From Candidatus Baltobacteraceae bacterium (GTDB lineage Bacteria > Vulcanimicrobiota > Vulcanimicrobiia > Vulcanimicrobiales > Vulcanimicrobiaceae): DNA of 64,000 bases. Where the stretch lies: assembly GCA_035502855.1 (NCBI GenBank), contig DATJTX010000016.1, positions 214,244 through 278,243 of the forward strand, in the 5' to 3' direction. Within the stretch, counting starts at the first letter, position 1, and each line of letters begins with the position of its first letter. Under the pieces are notes generated by a model. The model worked only from the letters and a program-made list of their open reading frames with translations. It was not told the origin of the DNA and ran no database searches. Positions 8,270 through 16,820 of the stretch are shown piece after piece. The position numbers and the translations under genes are program-made.

Positions 8270-9322
8270 ATGGATTTCCCCTCGACCTGGCCCACGATTC
8301 GCGCGATCGTAATTCCGGTCGCTTGCATCGTGGTGGCGGCAGGCGCCGGAGCGCTCGTCGAACTGATCCTAACGCGCAAGGTTTCGAAGATGGCATACGT
8401 GCGCGGGCACGCGTGGCTCTTCGCCCTGGTCGATGCGCTCGAAGCCGGGATGTTGTTCTGGAGCACCGCCCTGGGTATCCATATCGCGCTCACGATATCG
8501 TCGGCGCCTGCGAAGATCGAACATCTGCTCGACGAGACGCTGCTCGTGCTCGTACTGGCGTCGGTCACGATTATCGGCGCGCGTTTAGCCGCCAACACGG
8601 TGCACCGGTTCACGCGCGGAACCGGCGAACAGATCGCGTCCGCGACGCTGCTCGCCAGCGTCGCGAGCGGCGTGGTCGTGGTGATCGGCTTTCTGATCAC
8701 GCTCAGCTCGTTGGGGATCGCGATAACGCCGCTGCTCACCGCGCTCGGCGTCGGCGGCTTGGCTGTTGCGCTTGCGCTGCAGCCGCCGCTCGCCAATCTT
8801 TTCTCGGGACTCCAGCTCGTCGCGTCGCGCCAGATTCGGCCGGGCGATTACATCGCGCTTCCCAGCGGCCAGCAAGGCTTCGTCGAGGACATCAACTGGC
8901 GCAGCATTTCGATCCGTGAGTCGGCGAACAACTTGGTCGTCGTTCCGAACTTGGTGTTGGCGCAAGAACTGTTCATCAACTATCGCCTCCCCGAGCCGCG
9001 CGTCGCGGTGCGCGTTCCGCTGCGGGTGGCATACGGCAGCGATCTTACGTTCGTCGAGAAGCTCGCGCTCGATGCCGTTTCGCGCATGGGGGAGGAGATC
9101 AACGATCCGCGAGCGTCGCACGAGCCATACGTGCGAGTTCACGAGTTCGCCGACACCACGATAAACCTGTCGGTGAATTTCTTCGTCCGGCGCGCGGTCG
9201 ATCAGGAACGCGCAAGCAGCGAATATTTGCGGCGTCTCTACGAGCTGATGCAGCAGCACGGCGTCGAATCCCCGGCTGCCGGCCCGATCGTACCGCATCC
9301 CGAGCCCGCCGGCAGAGGTTAG
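8270..9322 (+). CDS. Small-conductance mechanosensitive channel (MscS family)
   Basis: This 350-residue protein has four N-terminal hydrophobic segments, then the pore-lining helix region GVGGLAVALALQPPLANLFSGLQL and the beta domain with RPGDYI and GFVEDINWRSI, the hallmarks of MscS. It would open under membrane tension to release solutes on osmotic downshock. The start is ATG 8270. The C-terminus is short and Pro-rich. It lies 29 bp after the AI-2E permease and 6 bp before the peptidase, so the operon continues. Confidence 0.92.
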   Translation: MDFPSTWPTIRAIVIPVACIVVAAGAGALVELILTRKVSKMAYVRGHAWLFALVDALEAGMLFWSTALGIHIALTISSAPAKIEHLLDETLLVLVLASVTIIGARLAANTVHRFTRGTGEQIASATLLASVASGVVVVIGFLITLSSLGIAITPLLTALGVGGLAVALALQPPLANLFSGLQLVASRQIRPGDYIALPSGQQGFVEDINWRSISIRESANNLVVVPNLVLAQELFINYRLPEPRVAVRVPLRVAYGSDLTFVEKLALDAVSRMGEEINDPRASHEPYVRVHEFADTTINLSVNFFVRRAVDQERASSEYLRRLYELMQQHGVESPAAGPIVPHPEPAGRG

Positions 9323-9328
9323 CGTTCG

Positions 9329-10822
9329 ATGGACGAGGAGCGTTGGGTCGTACCCGGCAGCACGCGCGAACGGCCGCCCGGCGAGTTCGTTGCCGCCTCC
9401 GATCCGGCCGAGCGGGTCACGGTGACGGTGATCGTGCGCTCGAAACACTCGAGTGCGCCGCCTCCGGGTCATCTGACGCGCGAAGAGTACGCCGGCGCGT
9501 ACGGCGCCGGTGAAGGCGATCTCGAACGCGTCGAGGCATTTGCCCGCGATCACCGGCTCAGCGTGATCGAGCGCGATCCGGCACGCCGCACGATTCGTTT
9601 GGAAGGGAACGTCGCGCAGATGAGCGAGGCGTTCGGGGTTTCGCTTTCGACATACAAAGTCGAATCGAAGTCCTTTCGCGCTCGCACCGGAACGATTTCA
9701 CTGCCGCCGTCATTGCAAAACGTGATCGAGGCAGTGCTCGGGCTCGACACGCGTCCGCAAGCGCGTCCGCATTTTCAAATCGCCGAACACGCGGCAACGT
9801 CGTTCACGCCGCCGCAAATCGCTGCGCTCTATGATTTTCCGAGCGGAGTCGACGGCACGGGCGAGACCATCGGCATCATCGAACTCGGCGGCGGCTACAC
9901 GGCTGCGGACTTCTCGGCGTACTGCGCGCAACTCGGCGTTTCCGAGCCGGCGGTCACGATCGTAACCGTCGACGGCGCGACGAATTCCCCCGGATCGGAT
10001 GCGGACACGGAAGTCATGCTCGACGTCGAAATGGTGGGCACGATCGCGCACGGAGCGAAGATCGTCCTGTACTTCACGCCCAACACGGATCAGGGCTTCA
10101 TCGACGCGGTGACGACCGCGGTTCACGACCAAACCAACGAGCCGTCGGTGATCTCGATCAGTTGGGGCGCGCCGGAGTCGGAATGGACGAGCGCGGCGAT
10201 GAACGCGCTGGACTCCGCCTGCGCGGCAGCGGCGGCAATGGGCGTGACGGTCTGCGTTGCCTCCGGCGACGGCGGCTCGAGCGACGGTGTCAACGACGGC
10301 GCGCCGCACGCGGATTTTCCGGCTTCGAGTCCGCATGCGCTGGGCTGCGGGGCGACGACCGTCAGCGCCTCAGGCGGCGAAATCAATTCCGAGGTGGCGT
10401 GGAGTGATTCCGGCGGAGGCGTGAGCGCCGTCTTCGCGCTTCCGTCCTGGCAAATCAACGCCAACGTTCCGGCGCCCCCCGATCCGAGCGGCGGACGCGG
10501 CGTGCCCGACGTGTGCGCCGACGGCGATCCGAACACCGGTTACGCGATCCGCGTGAACGGAACGAGCGAAGTCGTCGGCGGAACGAGCGCTTCGGCGCCG
10601 TTATGGGCCGCGCTGATCGCCCTGATGAACCAGCAGCTCGGAACCAGCGCGGGTTTTCTCAACCCCAAGCTCTACACGCTTGCGGGGTATCCGAATTCGC
10701 CGGGTCCCTTGCACGACATTACCAGCGGAAGCAACGGCGCGTATGAGGCGGGCACCGGATGGGATCCGGTGACGGGCTTGGGTAGTCCGGATGGTGCGCG
10801 CTTGGAAACGGCGCTGCGCTAG
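9329..10822 (+). CDS. S53-family serine-carboxyl peptidase (sedolisin/kumamolisin-like)
   Basis: This 497-residue protease has an N-terminal pro-peptide domain (about residues 20-150, activation-domain fold) followed by the catalytic domain. The catalytic residues visible are Glu228 and Asp232 in DTEVMLDVEM, the oxyanion Asp in the SGDGGS region, and nucleophile Ser420 in GGTSASAPLW. A Ca2+-binding C-terminal segment (HDITSGSNGAY) is present. No classical signal peptide is visible even though such enzymes are usually secreted and active at acid pH, so the export route is unclear. Confidence 0.93.
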   Translation: MDEERWVVPGSTRERPPGEFVAASDPAERVTVTVIVRSKHSSAPPPGHLTREEYAGAYGAGEGDLERVEAFARDHRLSVIERDPARRTIRLEGNVAQMSEAFGVSLSTYKVESKSFRARTGTISLPPSLQNVIEAVLGLDTRPQARPHFQIAEHAATSFTPPQIAALYDFPSGVDGTGETIGIIELGGGYTAADFSAYCAQLGVSEPAVTIVTVDGATNSPGSDADTEVMLDVEMVGTIAHGAKIVLYFTPNTDQGFIDAVTTAVHDQTNEPSVISISWGAPESEWTSAAMNALDSACAAAAAMGVTVCVASGDGGSSDGVNDGAPHADFPASSPHALGCGATTVSASGGEINSEVAWSDSGGGVSAVFALPSWQINANVPAPPDPSGGRGVPDVCADGDPNTGYAIRVNGTSEVVGGTSASAPLWAALIALMNQQLGTSAGFLNPKLYTLAGYPNSPGPLHDITSGSNGAYEAGTGWDPVTGLGSPDGARLETALR

Positions 10823-10952
10823 GACCAACGAACATAGCTGAAAAGGGACGGCACGGGGGCGCATATGGCAGGAATGTTACGCGGCGGTTAGTTTCGTGCG
10901 ATAGGAAACAAAGACCAAATGAAAGCCGAGCGGTTCACCGAAGTGGGGAAGC
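10823..10952. other. Short intergenic region
   Basis: These 130 bp between the peptidase and a broken gene contain no open frame, hairpin or promoter I would call. Confidence 0.3.
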
Positions 10953-11392
10953 ATGCCTAGACCGGATCTTCCCCGGGCTCTAATGCTGCTAGCCCAAGGG
11001 ACGCAGATGAACCCGCAGGGAGGGCTAATATTCTCGGTGTGCAGCCAACTGCGGCGACCTGGCAATTCCCTCAAGTCCTTCCACCGCTTACCTTGGTCGT
11101 GATTGTCTCGGGAGGTCAGCCAGGCAAGATATATTCGACGAAGTTTCGTGCATTTGACGCACGTGGCGTGCAACGCGCCGAAGGCAATGGGCCCGATGTC
11201 CCGTTCACCACGCAAATAAAATCGGCTAACTTGACTTGGAATCTACAGCAAATTTCGGCTGAACCAATCGTGGAGGAGGCTGGCACGTATTGGTTCGCGC
11301 TTCTCGTTGACGGCGAAGAGCTGACACGGACGTCGCTCGACATCCGACAGGTTGCGCGCCCGCCACAGGCGCCGCCATCTGGTCCTCAATAG
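10953..11392 (+). pseudogene. Frame-disrupted small protein gene (DUF6941-like)
   Basis: Two overlapping frames look like one interrupted gene. The first begins at ATG 10953 and reads LMLLAQGTQMNPQG. The second, from about 11018, reads GRANILGVQPTAATW and continues to 11392 with LPPLTLVVIV and a C-terminal beta-rich domain. Joining them through a -1 shift at the G-rich stretch near 11018-11024 gives the order expected for proteins with a GKxNIxG motif near the N-terminus. The second frame alone has a GTG at 11039 and could be expressed as a 117-residue protein. It may be a genuine mutation, a programmed shift or a sequencing slip. Confidence 0.5.
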
Positions 11393-11415
11393 GCGTAGCG
11401 AAAAGGAACAGCACG

Positions 11416-11571
11416 ATGCAATACACATACTTCACTGCCATCGAAGCTGAATACGCGATGGATTCCTCTTACGTGCTAACTAATGCGTTTGAGACCGGAG
11501 CTGAAATCTACGACGACCTCGAGGCCTTCGTGAACCGGGCAAAAGAGGTCTTGGACGACGAGTCGATCTAA
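11416..11571 (+). CDS. Small acidic protein, putative antitoxin of the following PemK-like toxin
   Basis: This is a 51-residue acidic protein from ATG 11416, with AAAGGA upstream as ribosome-binding site. It is rich in Asp/Glu and Tyr (MQYTYFTAIEAEYAMD at the start, ending VLDDESI). Its stop is 4 bp before the start of the PemK/MazF-like toxin gene, the normal order for type II antitoxin-toxin pairs. It matches no DNA-binding antitoxin fold I recognise, so the role is inferred from size, charge and position. Confidence 0.6.
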   Translation: MQYTYFTAIEAEYAMDSSYVLTNAFETGAEIYDDLEAFVNRAKEVLDDESI

Positions 11572-11575
11572 GCTT

Positions 11576-11896
11576 TTGAATCGCTTCGACGTTCGCATTG
11601 CCACGGCACTTGGGAAGGATCGTCCGGTTCTGCTCATCTCCCATGATGACGCATGTGCCGCCCAAGAAACTGTCGTCGCGGTGCCGATTCGCACGAAGCC
11701 GCCGCCCTTTCAGTGCCACGGACTGCCGGATATTCTCTCGCTAAGAGACGCGCATGATCTCCGAGGCTACATCCGCTTCGACCTGCCGCATTTTTACCGG
11801 CGCTCTGATATCGGACGGCTGATTCGTAGGTTTACCGATGCCGAAGATGTCGAGCGGCTCAACGCAGCAATCAAGGACGCATTTCAGATCCCATAG
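11576..11896 (+). CDS. PemK/MazF-like toxin (endoribonuclease family)
   Basis: This 106-residue protein shows the family's N-terminal pattern: an FDVRIATALGKDRPVLLIS strand followed by VVAVPIRTKPP, with a C-terminal helix (DVERLNAAIKDAF). MazF/PemK toxins cleave mRNA and are neutralised by the co-encoded antitoxin. The start codon is TTG at 11576. The catalytic Arg/Thr region (PIRTKP) is recognisable, but overall similarity is modest, so activity is inferred. It ends 37 bp before the convergent argS. Confidence 0.7.
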   Translation: MNRFDVRIATALGKDRPVLLISHDDACAAQETVVAVPIRTKPPPFQCHGLPDILSLRDAHDLRGYIRFDLPHFYRRSDIGRLIRRFTDAEDVERLNAAIKDAFQIP

Positions 11897-11933
11897 CGCC
11901 CGGCAAAGACGGCCTAGCTTTTCGGTGCCGATC

Positions 11934-13634
11934 TCACATCGATTCCGGCGCGCTGACGCCGATCAGTTCGAGCACCTGCGCGAGCACCGATCGCGTGGCA
12001 ACGCACAGCGCGAGTCGCGCGAGACGGAGGTCGCGCTCGTCGACCAAGATCGTGCACTCGGCGTAAAACTGGTGGAACTCGGTCGCGACGTCGCGTGCGT
12101 ATTTGGTGAGCCGGTGCGGCGCGAGATGGTCGACGACGCCCTGCACGACACGGGGCAGCTCGGCGACGCGGCGCGCGAGCGCGATTTCGGCCGGTTCGTT
12201 CAAGACGGTTAGCGGCGGAACGGCGCGCGCTGCATCGACGTCGGCCGGGTCGGCGCGGCGCAGCACCGAGGCGATACGCGCGTGACCGTACTGGACGTAG
12301 TAGACCGGGTTGTCGCTGCTCTGCTCGACTGCCAGTTTCAAGTCGAAGGTCAGCGGTGAGTCGGTGCTGAGCATCGCGAAGAAGAAGCGCGCCGCATCGA
12401 CGCCGACTTCGTCGAGAATCTCGTCGAGGGTGATGATGTTGCCCTCGCGTTTGCTCATGCTTACCTGCTCGCCGCCGCGCATCAGCGTAATCTGCTGTGC
12501 GATCAAGATATCGAGCTTGCCGGGGAAGCCCATGGCCGCAGCGGCCGCTTTGAGCCGCCCGATGTACCCGTGGTGGTCGGGACCGAGGATGTCGATCGCA
12601 CGGTTCGAGCGGCTGAGTTTCTCGAAGTGGTAGGCGATGTCGGGCGCAAAGTAGGTTGGGCTGCCGTCGCTGCGGATGATGACGCGATCCTTGTCGTCGC
12701 CGAATTCCGAGGTGCGGAAATACTGCGCGCCGTCGGCTTCGTAGATCAATCCCATCGCGCGCAGTTTGTCGAGGTCCTCGTTCATGCGGCCGGACTTGCG
12801 CAACTCGCGCTCGCTCTGCCAGAGATCGTAATGAACGCCGAAGCGTTCCGCGGTCGCCCGTTGTTCGGCTACGATCGCATCGCGACCGAATTTCGCGAGC
12901 GTCGCGATCGCGTCCGCGTGATCGCGCCACTTCTCGCCGTCGCGCCGCGCGATCGCCTGGGCGAGAGCGACGAGATAATCGCCGGGGTAGCCGTCCTCGG
13001 GGAATGGATAGGACGGATCGTAGTGCTGCATGTAGCGAGCGTAGAGCGAACGGCCGAGCGTCTCGACCTGCGAGCCTGCGTCGTTGATGATCCATTCGGC
13101 AAAGACGTCGTAGCCGCGGAAACGGAACGCGCGCGCGAGCGTATCGCCGATCGAGAGCGTGCGTCCTTGCACGACGACCAGCGGACCGGTCGGATTGGCG
13201 CTGCCGAACTCGAGCGAGATGCGCTCTCCGCGCGGCAGCGCGCGACCGAAGTCCGCGCCTTGGCGCAAGATCTGCGCGACGAGCGCCTGCCAGAGAGCGG
13301 GCGCGAGTCGCACGTTGATGAACCCGGCAACCGCGTCGATCGAGGCAAAGCGCCCGGCGATCTCGGGCGATTGCGCGCGCAGTTGCTCGATGAGCGCATT
13401 CGCGACGTCGTTGGGCGAGCGGCGCGCGATCTTCGCCAGCGAGAACGCGACGTTGGTCGCGAAATCACCGAACTCCGGCCGGCGCGGAGCCTCGAACTCG
13501 ACGGCGGCCGGCGGCGCCTGCGGATACGCGCGCCCGACGATCGCCTCGATCGCCCGCGCGAATGCGTCGAGCGCGTCGTCGGGCAACATGGGTTCAGCGT
13601 CCGCCGAACCCTCGTCAGTGGTGGTAGGGTTCAT
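11934..13634 (-). CDS. argS: Arginyl-tRNA synthetase with degenerate HIGH motif
   Basis: This class I synthetase charges tRNA-Arg. The 566-residue protein has an N-terminal Add-1-like domain, the catalytic core starting FGSANPTGPLVVVQGR, the segment DGSPTYFAPDIAYH, a KMSKS-like SMSKREGN loop and the C-terminal anticodon-binding DALR domain ending near LIGVSAPES. At the HIGH position, where ArgRS usually has HVGHGR, this protein has VVVQGR, so both His residues are absent. I chose ATG 13634 over an upstream start at 13655. The gene overlaps the end of rlmH by 20 bp, so the two are co-transcribed. Confidence 0.93.
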   Translation of the reverse strand: MNPTTTDEGSADAEPMLPDDALDAFARAIEAIVGRAYPQAPPAAVEFEAPRRPEFGDFATNVAFSLAKIARRSPNDVANALIEQLRAQSPEIAGRFASIDAVAGFINVRLAPALWQALVAQILRQGADFGRALPRGERISLEFGSANPTGPLVVVQGRTLSIGDTLARAFRFRGYDVFAEWIINDAGSQVETLGRSLYARYMQHYDPSYPFPEDGYPGDYLVALAQAIARRDGEKWRDHADAIATLAKFGRDAIVAEQRATAERFGVHYDLWQSERELRKSGRMNEDLDKLRAMGLIYEADGAQYFRTSEFGDDKDRVIIRSDGSPTYFAPDIAYHFEKLSRSNRAIDILGPDHHGYIGRLKAAAAAMGFPGKLDILIAQQITLMRGGEQVSMSKREGNIITLDEILDEVGVDAARFFFAMLSTDSPLTFDLKLAVEQSSDNPVYYVQYGHARIASVLRRADPADVDAARAVPPLTVLNEPAEIALARRVAELPRVVQGVVDHLAPHRLTKYARDVATEFHQFYAECTILVDERDLRLARLALCVATRSVLAQVLELIGVSAPESM

Positions 13635-14076
13635 TACGCGAAATCTTCGCCGCACGGTAGAGCTGTTCCAGCACGATGGCGCGAGCCCACTCGTGCAAGA
13701 ACGTCAGCGGCGAGAGCGACCATAGCACGTTCGCGCGATCGCGCAGCGTCGCGTCCGCACCATAGGTTCCGGCTACGACAAAGGTCAGGCGCGAGGTCCC
13801 GTCGCGCGCGATTTTCTCGATTTCCGCGGCGAGCCCGGTGCTGGAAAATTCGGCTCCGTCGCGTTCGAGCAGCCACACGCGATCGTCGGGCCGCACGTGC
13901 TTGAGGATGCGCTCGGCCTCCTCGCGCACTGCGGCTTGCGGGTCGCCGCCGTGCGCCGCGCGCACTTCGATCTCGGCGTAGCTGAAATACGGCTCCAGCC
14001 GCTTACGAAAATCGGCGCACGCATCGGCGATGTATCCGGTGCGAATCTTGTCGACGGCAATCAACCGAAGGTGCAT
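13615..14076 (-). CDS. rlmH: 23S rRNA (pseudouridine-1915-N3)-methyltransferase
   Basis: RlmH is a SPOUT-class methyltransferase that modifies pseudouridine 1915 in helix 69 of 23S rRNA. The 153-residue protein has the typical N-terminus MHLRLIAVDKIRTGYIADA, the SAM-binding knot motif FVVAGTYGAD and the C-terminal NEPYHH. The ATG at 14074-14076 gives the usual length (about 155 residues). The open frame continues upstream without conserved residues. Confidence 0.93.
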   Translation of the reverse strand: MHLRLIAVDKIRTGYIADACADFRKRLEPYFSYAEIEVRAAHGGDPQAAVREEAERILKHVRPDDRVWLLERDGAEFSSTGLAAEIEKIARDGTSRLTFVVAGTYGADATLRDRANVLWSLSPLTFLHEWARAIVLEQLYRAAKISRNEPYHH

Positions 14077-14191
14077 GTGAAGCGTGTTGCGTCGCGGCGC
14101 TCGGTCACGCCTTCGCGAACGGACGCAGACTCCACCCGTCTCGGTACTCCCGAAGAGGCGCCGAGCATATCGTGGTGAACGGCTGTTAGCG

Positions 14192-14620
14192 ATGCGCTGC
14201 GAATTATTGTCCGAAGCAATTAGGCGCGTTACCGCAGCGCTCGGCATCCCTGCGATATGGCGCGCGTCCCGGACAGTTGAATTGCGCCATGAACGAACCT
14301 CAACCGATTGGCGCTCGCTCTCGGCCCGGCTCGGACCGGAAGGCGACTTGATCGTCGAGGGCCAGGATCTCGGCAAAGGCGTCGAGTCGCTCTTCGGCTA
14401 CAACGAATACGAGTGGACGTTGACGGTCGCGGCAGTCGACACGCCCAAACTCTTGGCGGCGTTGAAGCGCGGTCAGGGCCCCTTCGATTTGCTGCGGTGC
14501 CGTCGCGGTCTGCTGGACGCGCTCCGCCGCCGTTTCCACCAAAGTACGGCGAGCCAGCTCGAACCGTTTCTCAAGGAGAACGGTGTGCCATATTCGTTTT
14601 GGAACAGCATCGGCGACTAA
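14192..14620 (+). CDS. Conserved protein of unknown function
   Basis: This is a 142-residue soluble protein. The conserved-looking core is GDLIVEGQDLGKGVESLF, then EYEWTLTVAAVDTPKLLAAL, ending FLKENGVPYSFWNSIGD. I recall the same arrangement (EGQDLG, EYEW, PYxFW) in uncharacterised proteins of actinobacteria, but know no function. The start ATG 14192 is uncertain: the frame stays open upstream, and the core begins only at about residue 30. It lies between rlmH (divergent) and dprA (convergent). Confidence 0.6.
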   Translation: MRCELLSEAIRRVTAALGIPAIWRASRTVELRHERTSTDWRSLSARLGPEGDLIVEGQDLGKGVESLFGYNEYEWTLTVAAVDTPKLLAALKRGQGPFDLLRCRRGLLDALRRRFHQSTASQLEPFLKENGVPYSFWNSIGD

Positions 14621-14631
14621 CGCGCCGCCGA

Positions 14632-15543
14632 TCAGCCGCAACTGGATGCGAAACGCGTTGCGCCGCGGCGCTCGACCACGCCTTCGAGTTCGAGCATCGC
14701 GAGTTCGGCGAGCGCCTGCGCGGCGGGCAATCCGGTCGCTTCGACCAGATCGTCGAGATCGCGTTCGCCGTTTGACAGGACGGCCAAGAGCGCGCCGGGC
14801 GCGCCGTCGCGACGAATCGCCGGAGGCGGCTTGCGGCCGGGAAGATGCAACACTTCGAGCACGTCGGCGGCGCAGCGCGCGAGAATTGCGCCGTCGCGGA
14901 TCAGCGCGTGGCAACCGGCGACGTGCGCGCGGTCGACATCGCCCGGGACGGCCAGCACGGGGATGCGCGGCGCGGCCCACCCCGCCGTGTTGAGCGCGCC
15001 GCTGCGCGCCGGCGCCTCGATCACGAGCACCGCGTCGGCGAGCGCCGCGACGATCGCGTTGCGCGCAAGGAAATGCCACGGCGCGGCCTCTTGCTCGGGC
15101 GGGAAGGGCGAGAGGACCGCTCCGCCCCCTGCGAGCATGCGTTCGGCGAGCTCGCGGTTCCGCTGCGGGAAGAAACGGGCGTGACCGCTGCCCAAGATGC
15201 CGACGGTGGGCGCGCCGGCGTCCAGCGCGCCCTCGTGCGCTGCCGCATCGATCCCGAGCGCCAGGCCCGAGATCACGCAGCAGCCGGCTGCCCCAAGTTC
15301 GCGCGCGAAGCTACGCGCCAAACGCCTCCCGTACGGCGTCGCGGCTCGCGTTCCGACGATCGCCACGCTTGGCTGCCGCAAGCCCGCCAGCGAACCGCAG
15401 CGCCAGAGGCCGTTTCCGTCCCAGGCGAAATCCCGTCCACCGCGGGCGTCCTCGAAGGCCGCCCGGGTGGTATACTCCGGAGCATCCACGCCGCAGCCTT
15501 CCCGCACGGCGCCCTCGTCGTCTAGGGGGAGGCGAAGGGGCAT
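14632..15543 (-). CDS. dprA: DNA-processing protein DprA (Smf family)
   Basis: DprA binds incoming single-stranded DNA during natural transformation and loads RecA. The Rossmann-like core is clear: SVAIVGTRAATPYG, GCCVISGLALGIDAAAHEGAL, the ALADAVLVIEAPARSGAL segment and the VPGDVD motif. A C-terminal winged helix (about the last 60 residues) follows. The N-terminal SAM-like domain of full-length DprA is missing. The start at ATG 15543 is a choice; a GTG at 15591 would abut the divergent gene's start at 15594. Together with comM this suggests competence capacity, though comM is now disrupted. Confidence 0.9.
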   Translation of the reverse strand: MPLRLPLDDEGAVREGCGVDAPEYTTRAAFEDARGGRDFAWDGNGLWRCGSLAGLRQPSVAIVGTRAATPYGRRLARSFARELGAAGCCVISGLALGIDAAAHEGALDAGAPTVGILGSGHARFFPQRNRELAERMLAGGGAVLSPFPPEQEAAPWHFLARNAIVAALADAVLVIEAPARSGALNTAGWAAPRIPVLAVPGDVDRAHVAGCHALIRDGAILARCAADVLEVLHLPGRKPPPAIRRDGAPGALLAVLSNGERDLDDLVEATGLPAAQALAELAMLELEGVVERRGATRFASSCG

Positions 15544-15593
15544 ACCCGAATACGGGGACCCGCACCTCGCCCGAAGCTCTGGAGGATCCACAG

Positions 15594-15743
15594 GTGGCAG
15601 CAGAAGCGTATTGCGTCAAGTGTAAAACCAAGCGACAGATCAAAGACGCGGTCCAGATCACGATGAAGAACGGCCGTCCCGCAACCGAAGGCAAGTGCCC
15701 CGAGTGCGGTACGAAGATGTTCAAGATAGGCGCCGCCTCGTAG
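15594..15743 (+). CDS. DUF5679 zinc-ribbon protein
   Basis: This 49-residue protein begins at GTG 15594 after the ribosome-binding site GGAGG. It has two Cys pairs, CVKC and CPEC, spaced about 30 residues apart around KDAVQITMKNGRPATEG, the pattern of DUF5679 proteins found in many actinobacteria and candidate phyla. It probably binds one zinc. The function is unknown. The IS1595-family element begins 93 bp downstream. Confidence 0.8.
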   Translation: MAAEAYCVKCKTKRQIKDAVQITMKNGRPATEGKCPECGTKMFKIGAAS

Positions 15744-15827
15744 GTTTTGCAGCCCAAAACCTACGCCGGCGAGGCGTTCCCCTCGCGAACCAAATTTTCG
15801 AAGGGCCGGACGGCGGGGACGCTGGAC

Positions 15828-15835
15828 GGCCTTTT
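15828..15835. repeat. Left target-site duplication of IS1595-family element (GGCCTTTT)
   Basis: The 8-bp sequence GGCCTTTT directly precedes the left inverted repeat and is repeated exactly at 17865-17872. Eight bp is the duplication size known for the IS1595 family. Confidence 0.9.
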
Positions 15836-15862
15836 CGTTATTATATACTTGCCAAAAACTAG
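15836..15862 (+). repeat. Left inverted repeat of the IS1595-family element
   Basis: This 27-bp end matches the reverse complement of 17838-17864 at 24 of 27 positions. The differences are the outermost base and two single substitutions flanking the AAAAA run. Confidence 0.9.
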
Positions 15863-15883
15863 TCGGTAGAGTAAAATAAGGGC

Positions 15884-16816
15884 GTGGAAGCCCAAGCTCA
15901 GCCGGTCCCCGAAACCCTCTTGGAAGCCGTCCGGCGGTTCCAGGACCCGCAGGTCGCGCACGACTACTTCGTCGCCCTACGCTGGCCGAACGGCGTGGCC
16001 TGTCCGCGTGCTTGCGGCTCCGTGAACGTGGACTACATGCCGAAGCACCGGCGCTGGTACTGCCGCGATTGCCGCGGGCAATTCTCGGCCAAGGTCGGGA
16101 CGATCTTTGAGGAATCGCCCATCGGCTTCGACAAGTGGCTCCCGGCCATTTGGCTGATCGCGAGCAACCGAAACGGCATTTCGTCGTGCGAGCTTGCGCG
16201 GGCATTGAAGGTCACGCAGAAAACCGCGTGGTTCATGCTGCACCGTATCCGTGAGGGAATGCGCGACGATGCGTTCGGCAAGTTCTTCGGGCCGGTTGAA
16301 GCGGACGAAACCTACGTCGGCGGCAAGAAGGGCAATCGCGGGCGTTCTGCGGGCCGCAAAAAGACGGGACCGCAGGCTGGCAAAGCGATCGTCATGGGCA
16401 TCGTGCAGCGTAAGGGCAAAGTCCGCGCCTGGGTTGTGCCGAGCGCGCTAGGCTTCACGCTGCGGCAGAAGATTCGCGATAACGTGTTCGCAGGCGAAAC
16501 CGTCTACACCGACCAGCACGGCGCATACTACCGCCTTCGCGATCTGGACGGCTACGATCATCAGGTCATCAACCACGCGCTCGAATACGTGCGCGGCCAT
16601 ATCCATACGAACAACATCGAAGGCTTCTGGTCGGTGTTCAAGCGGATGGTCAAAGGTACGTATATCGCGCCGCGTGTGCAGCATTTGCAGCGTTACGTCG
16701 AAGAAGAAGTTTTCCGCTTCAACGAGCGCGAGAGCACGGACGGGCCGCGTTTCGTGAAACTAGCGCAAGGCGCAGACGGCAAGCGATTGACCTACAAGGC
16801 GCTTACCGCAAAATAG
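15884..16816 (+). CDS. IS1595-family (ISXO2-like) transposase
   Basis: This 310-residue transposase starts at GTG 15884. The N-terminal zinc-ribbon domain has CPRACG and YCRDCRGQF. A helix-turn-helix follows (LARALKVTQKTAWFMLHRIR), then the ISXO2-like catalytic domain with Asp in VEADETYVGGKKGN, Asp in VYTDQHGAYY and the Asn-Glu region HTNNIEGFWSVFKR, the DDN/E arrangement usual for this family. The frame is intact and of normal length, and it lies 22 bp inside the left inverted repeat. Confidence 0.95.
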   Translation: MEAQAQPVPETLLEAVRRFQDPQVAHDYFVALRWPNGVACPRACGSVNVDYMPKHRRWYCRDCRGQFSAKVGTIFEESPIGFDKWLPAIWLIASNRNGISSCELARALKVTQKTAWFMLHRIREGMRDDAFGKFFGPVEADETYVGGKKGNRGRSAGRKKTGPQAGKAIVMGIVQRKGKVRAWVVPSALGFTLRQKIRDNVFAGETVYTDQHGAYYRLRDLDGYDHQVINHALEYVRGHIHTNNIEGFWSVFKRMVKGTYIAPRVQHLQRYVEEEVFRFNERESTDGPRFVKLAQGADGKRLTYKALTAK

Positions 16817-16820
16817 TCCT

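Noticed and set aside
15516..15590. tRNA-like stretch starting GCCCTCGTCGTCTAG, similar to the 5' end of tRNA-Glu or tRNA-Gln
   Set aside because: No matching acceptor 3' half, anticodon stem or TTCGAATC T-loop follows; the stretch is covered by the start regions of dprA and the DUF5679 gene.
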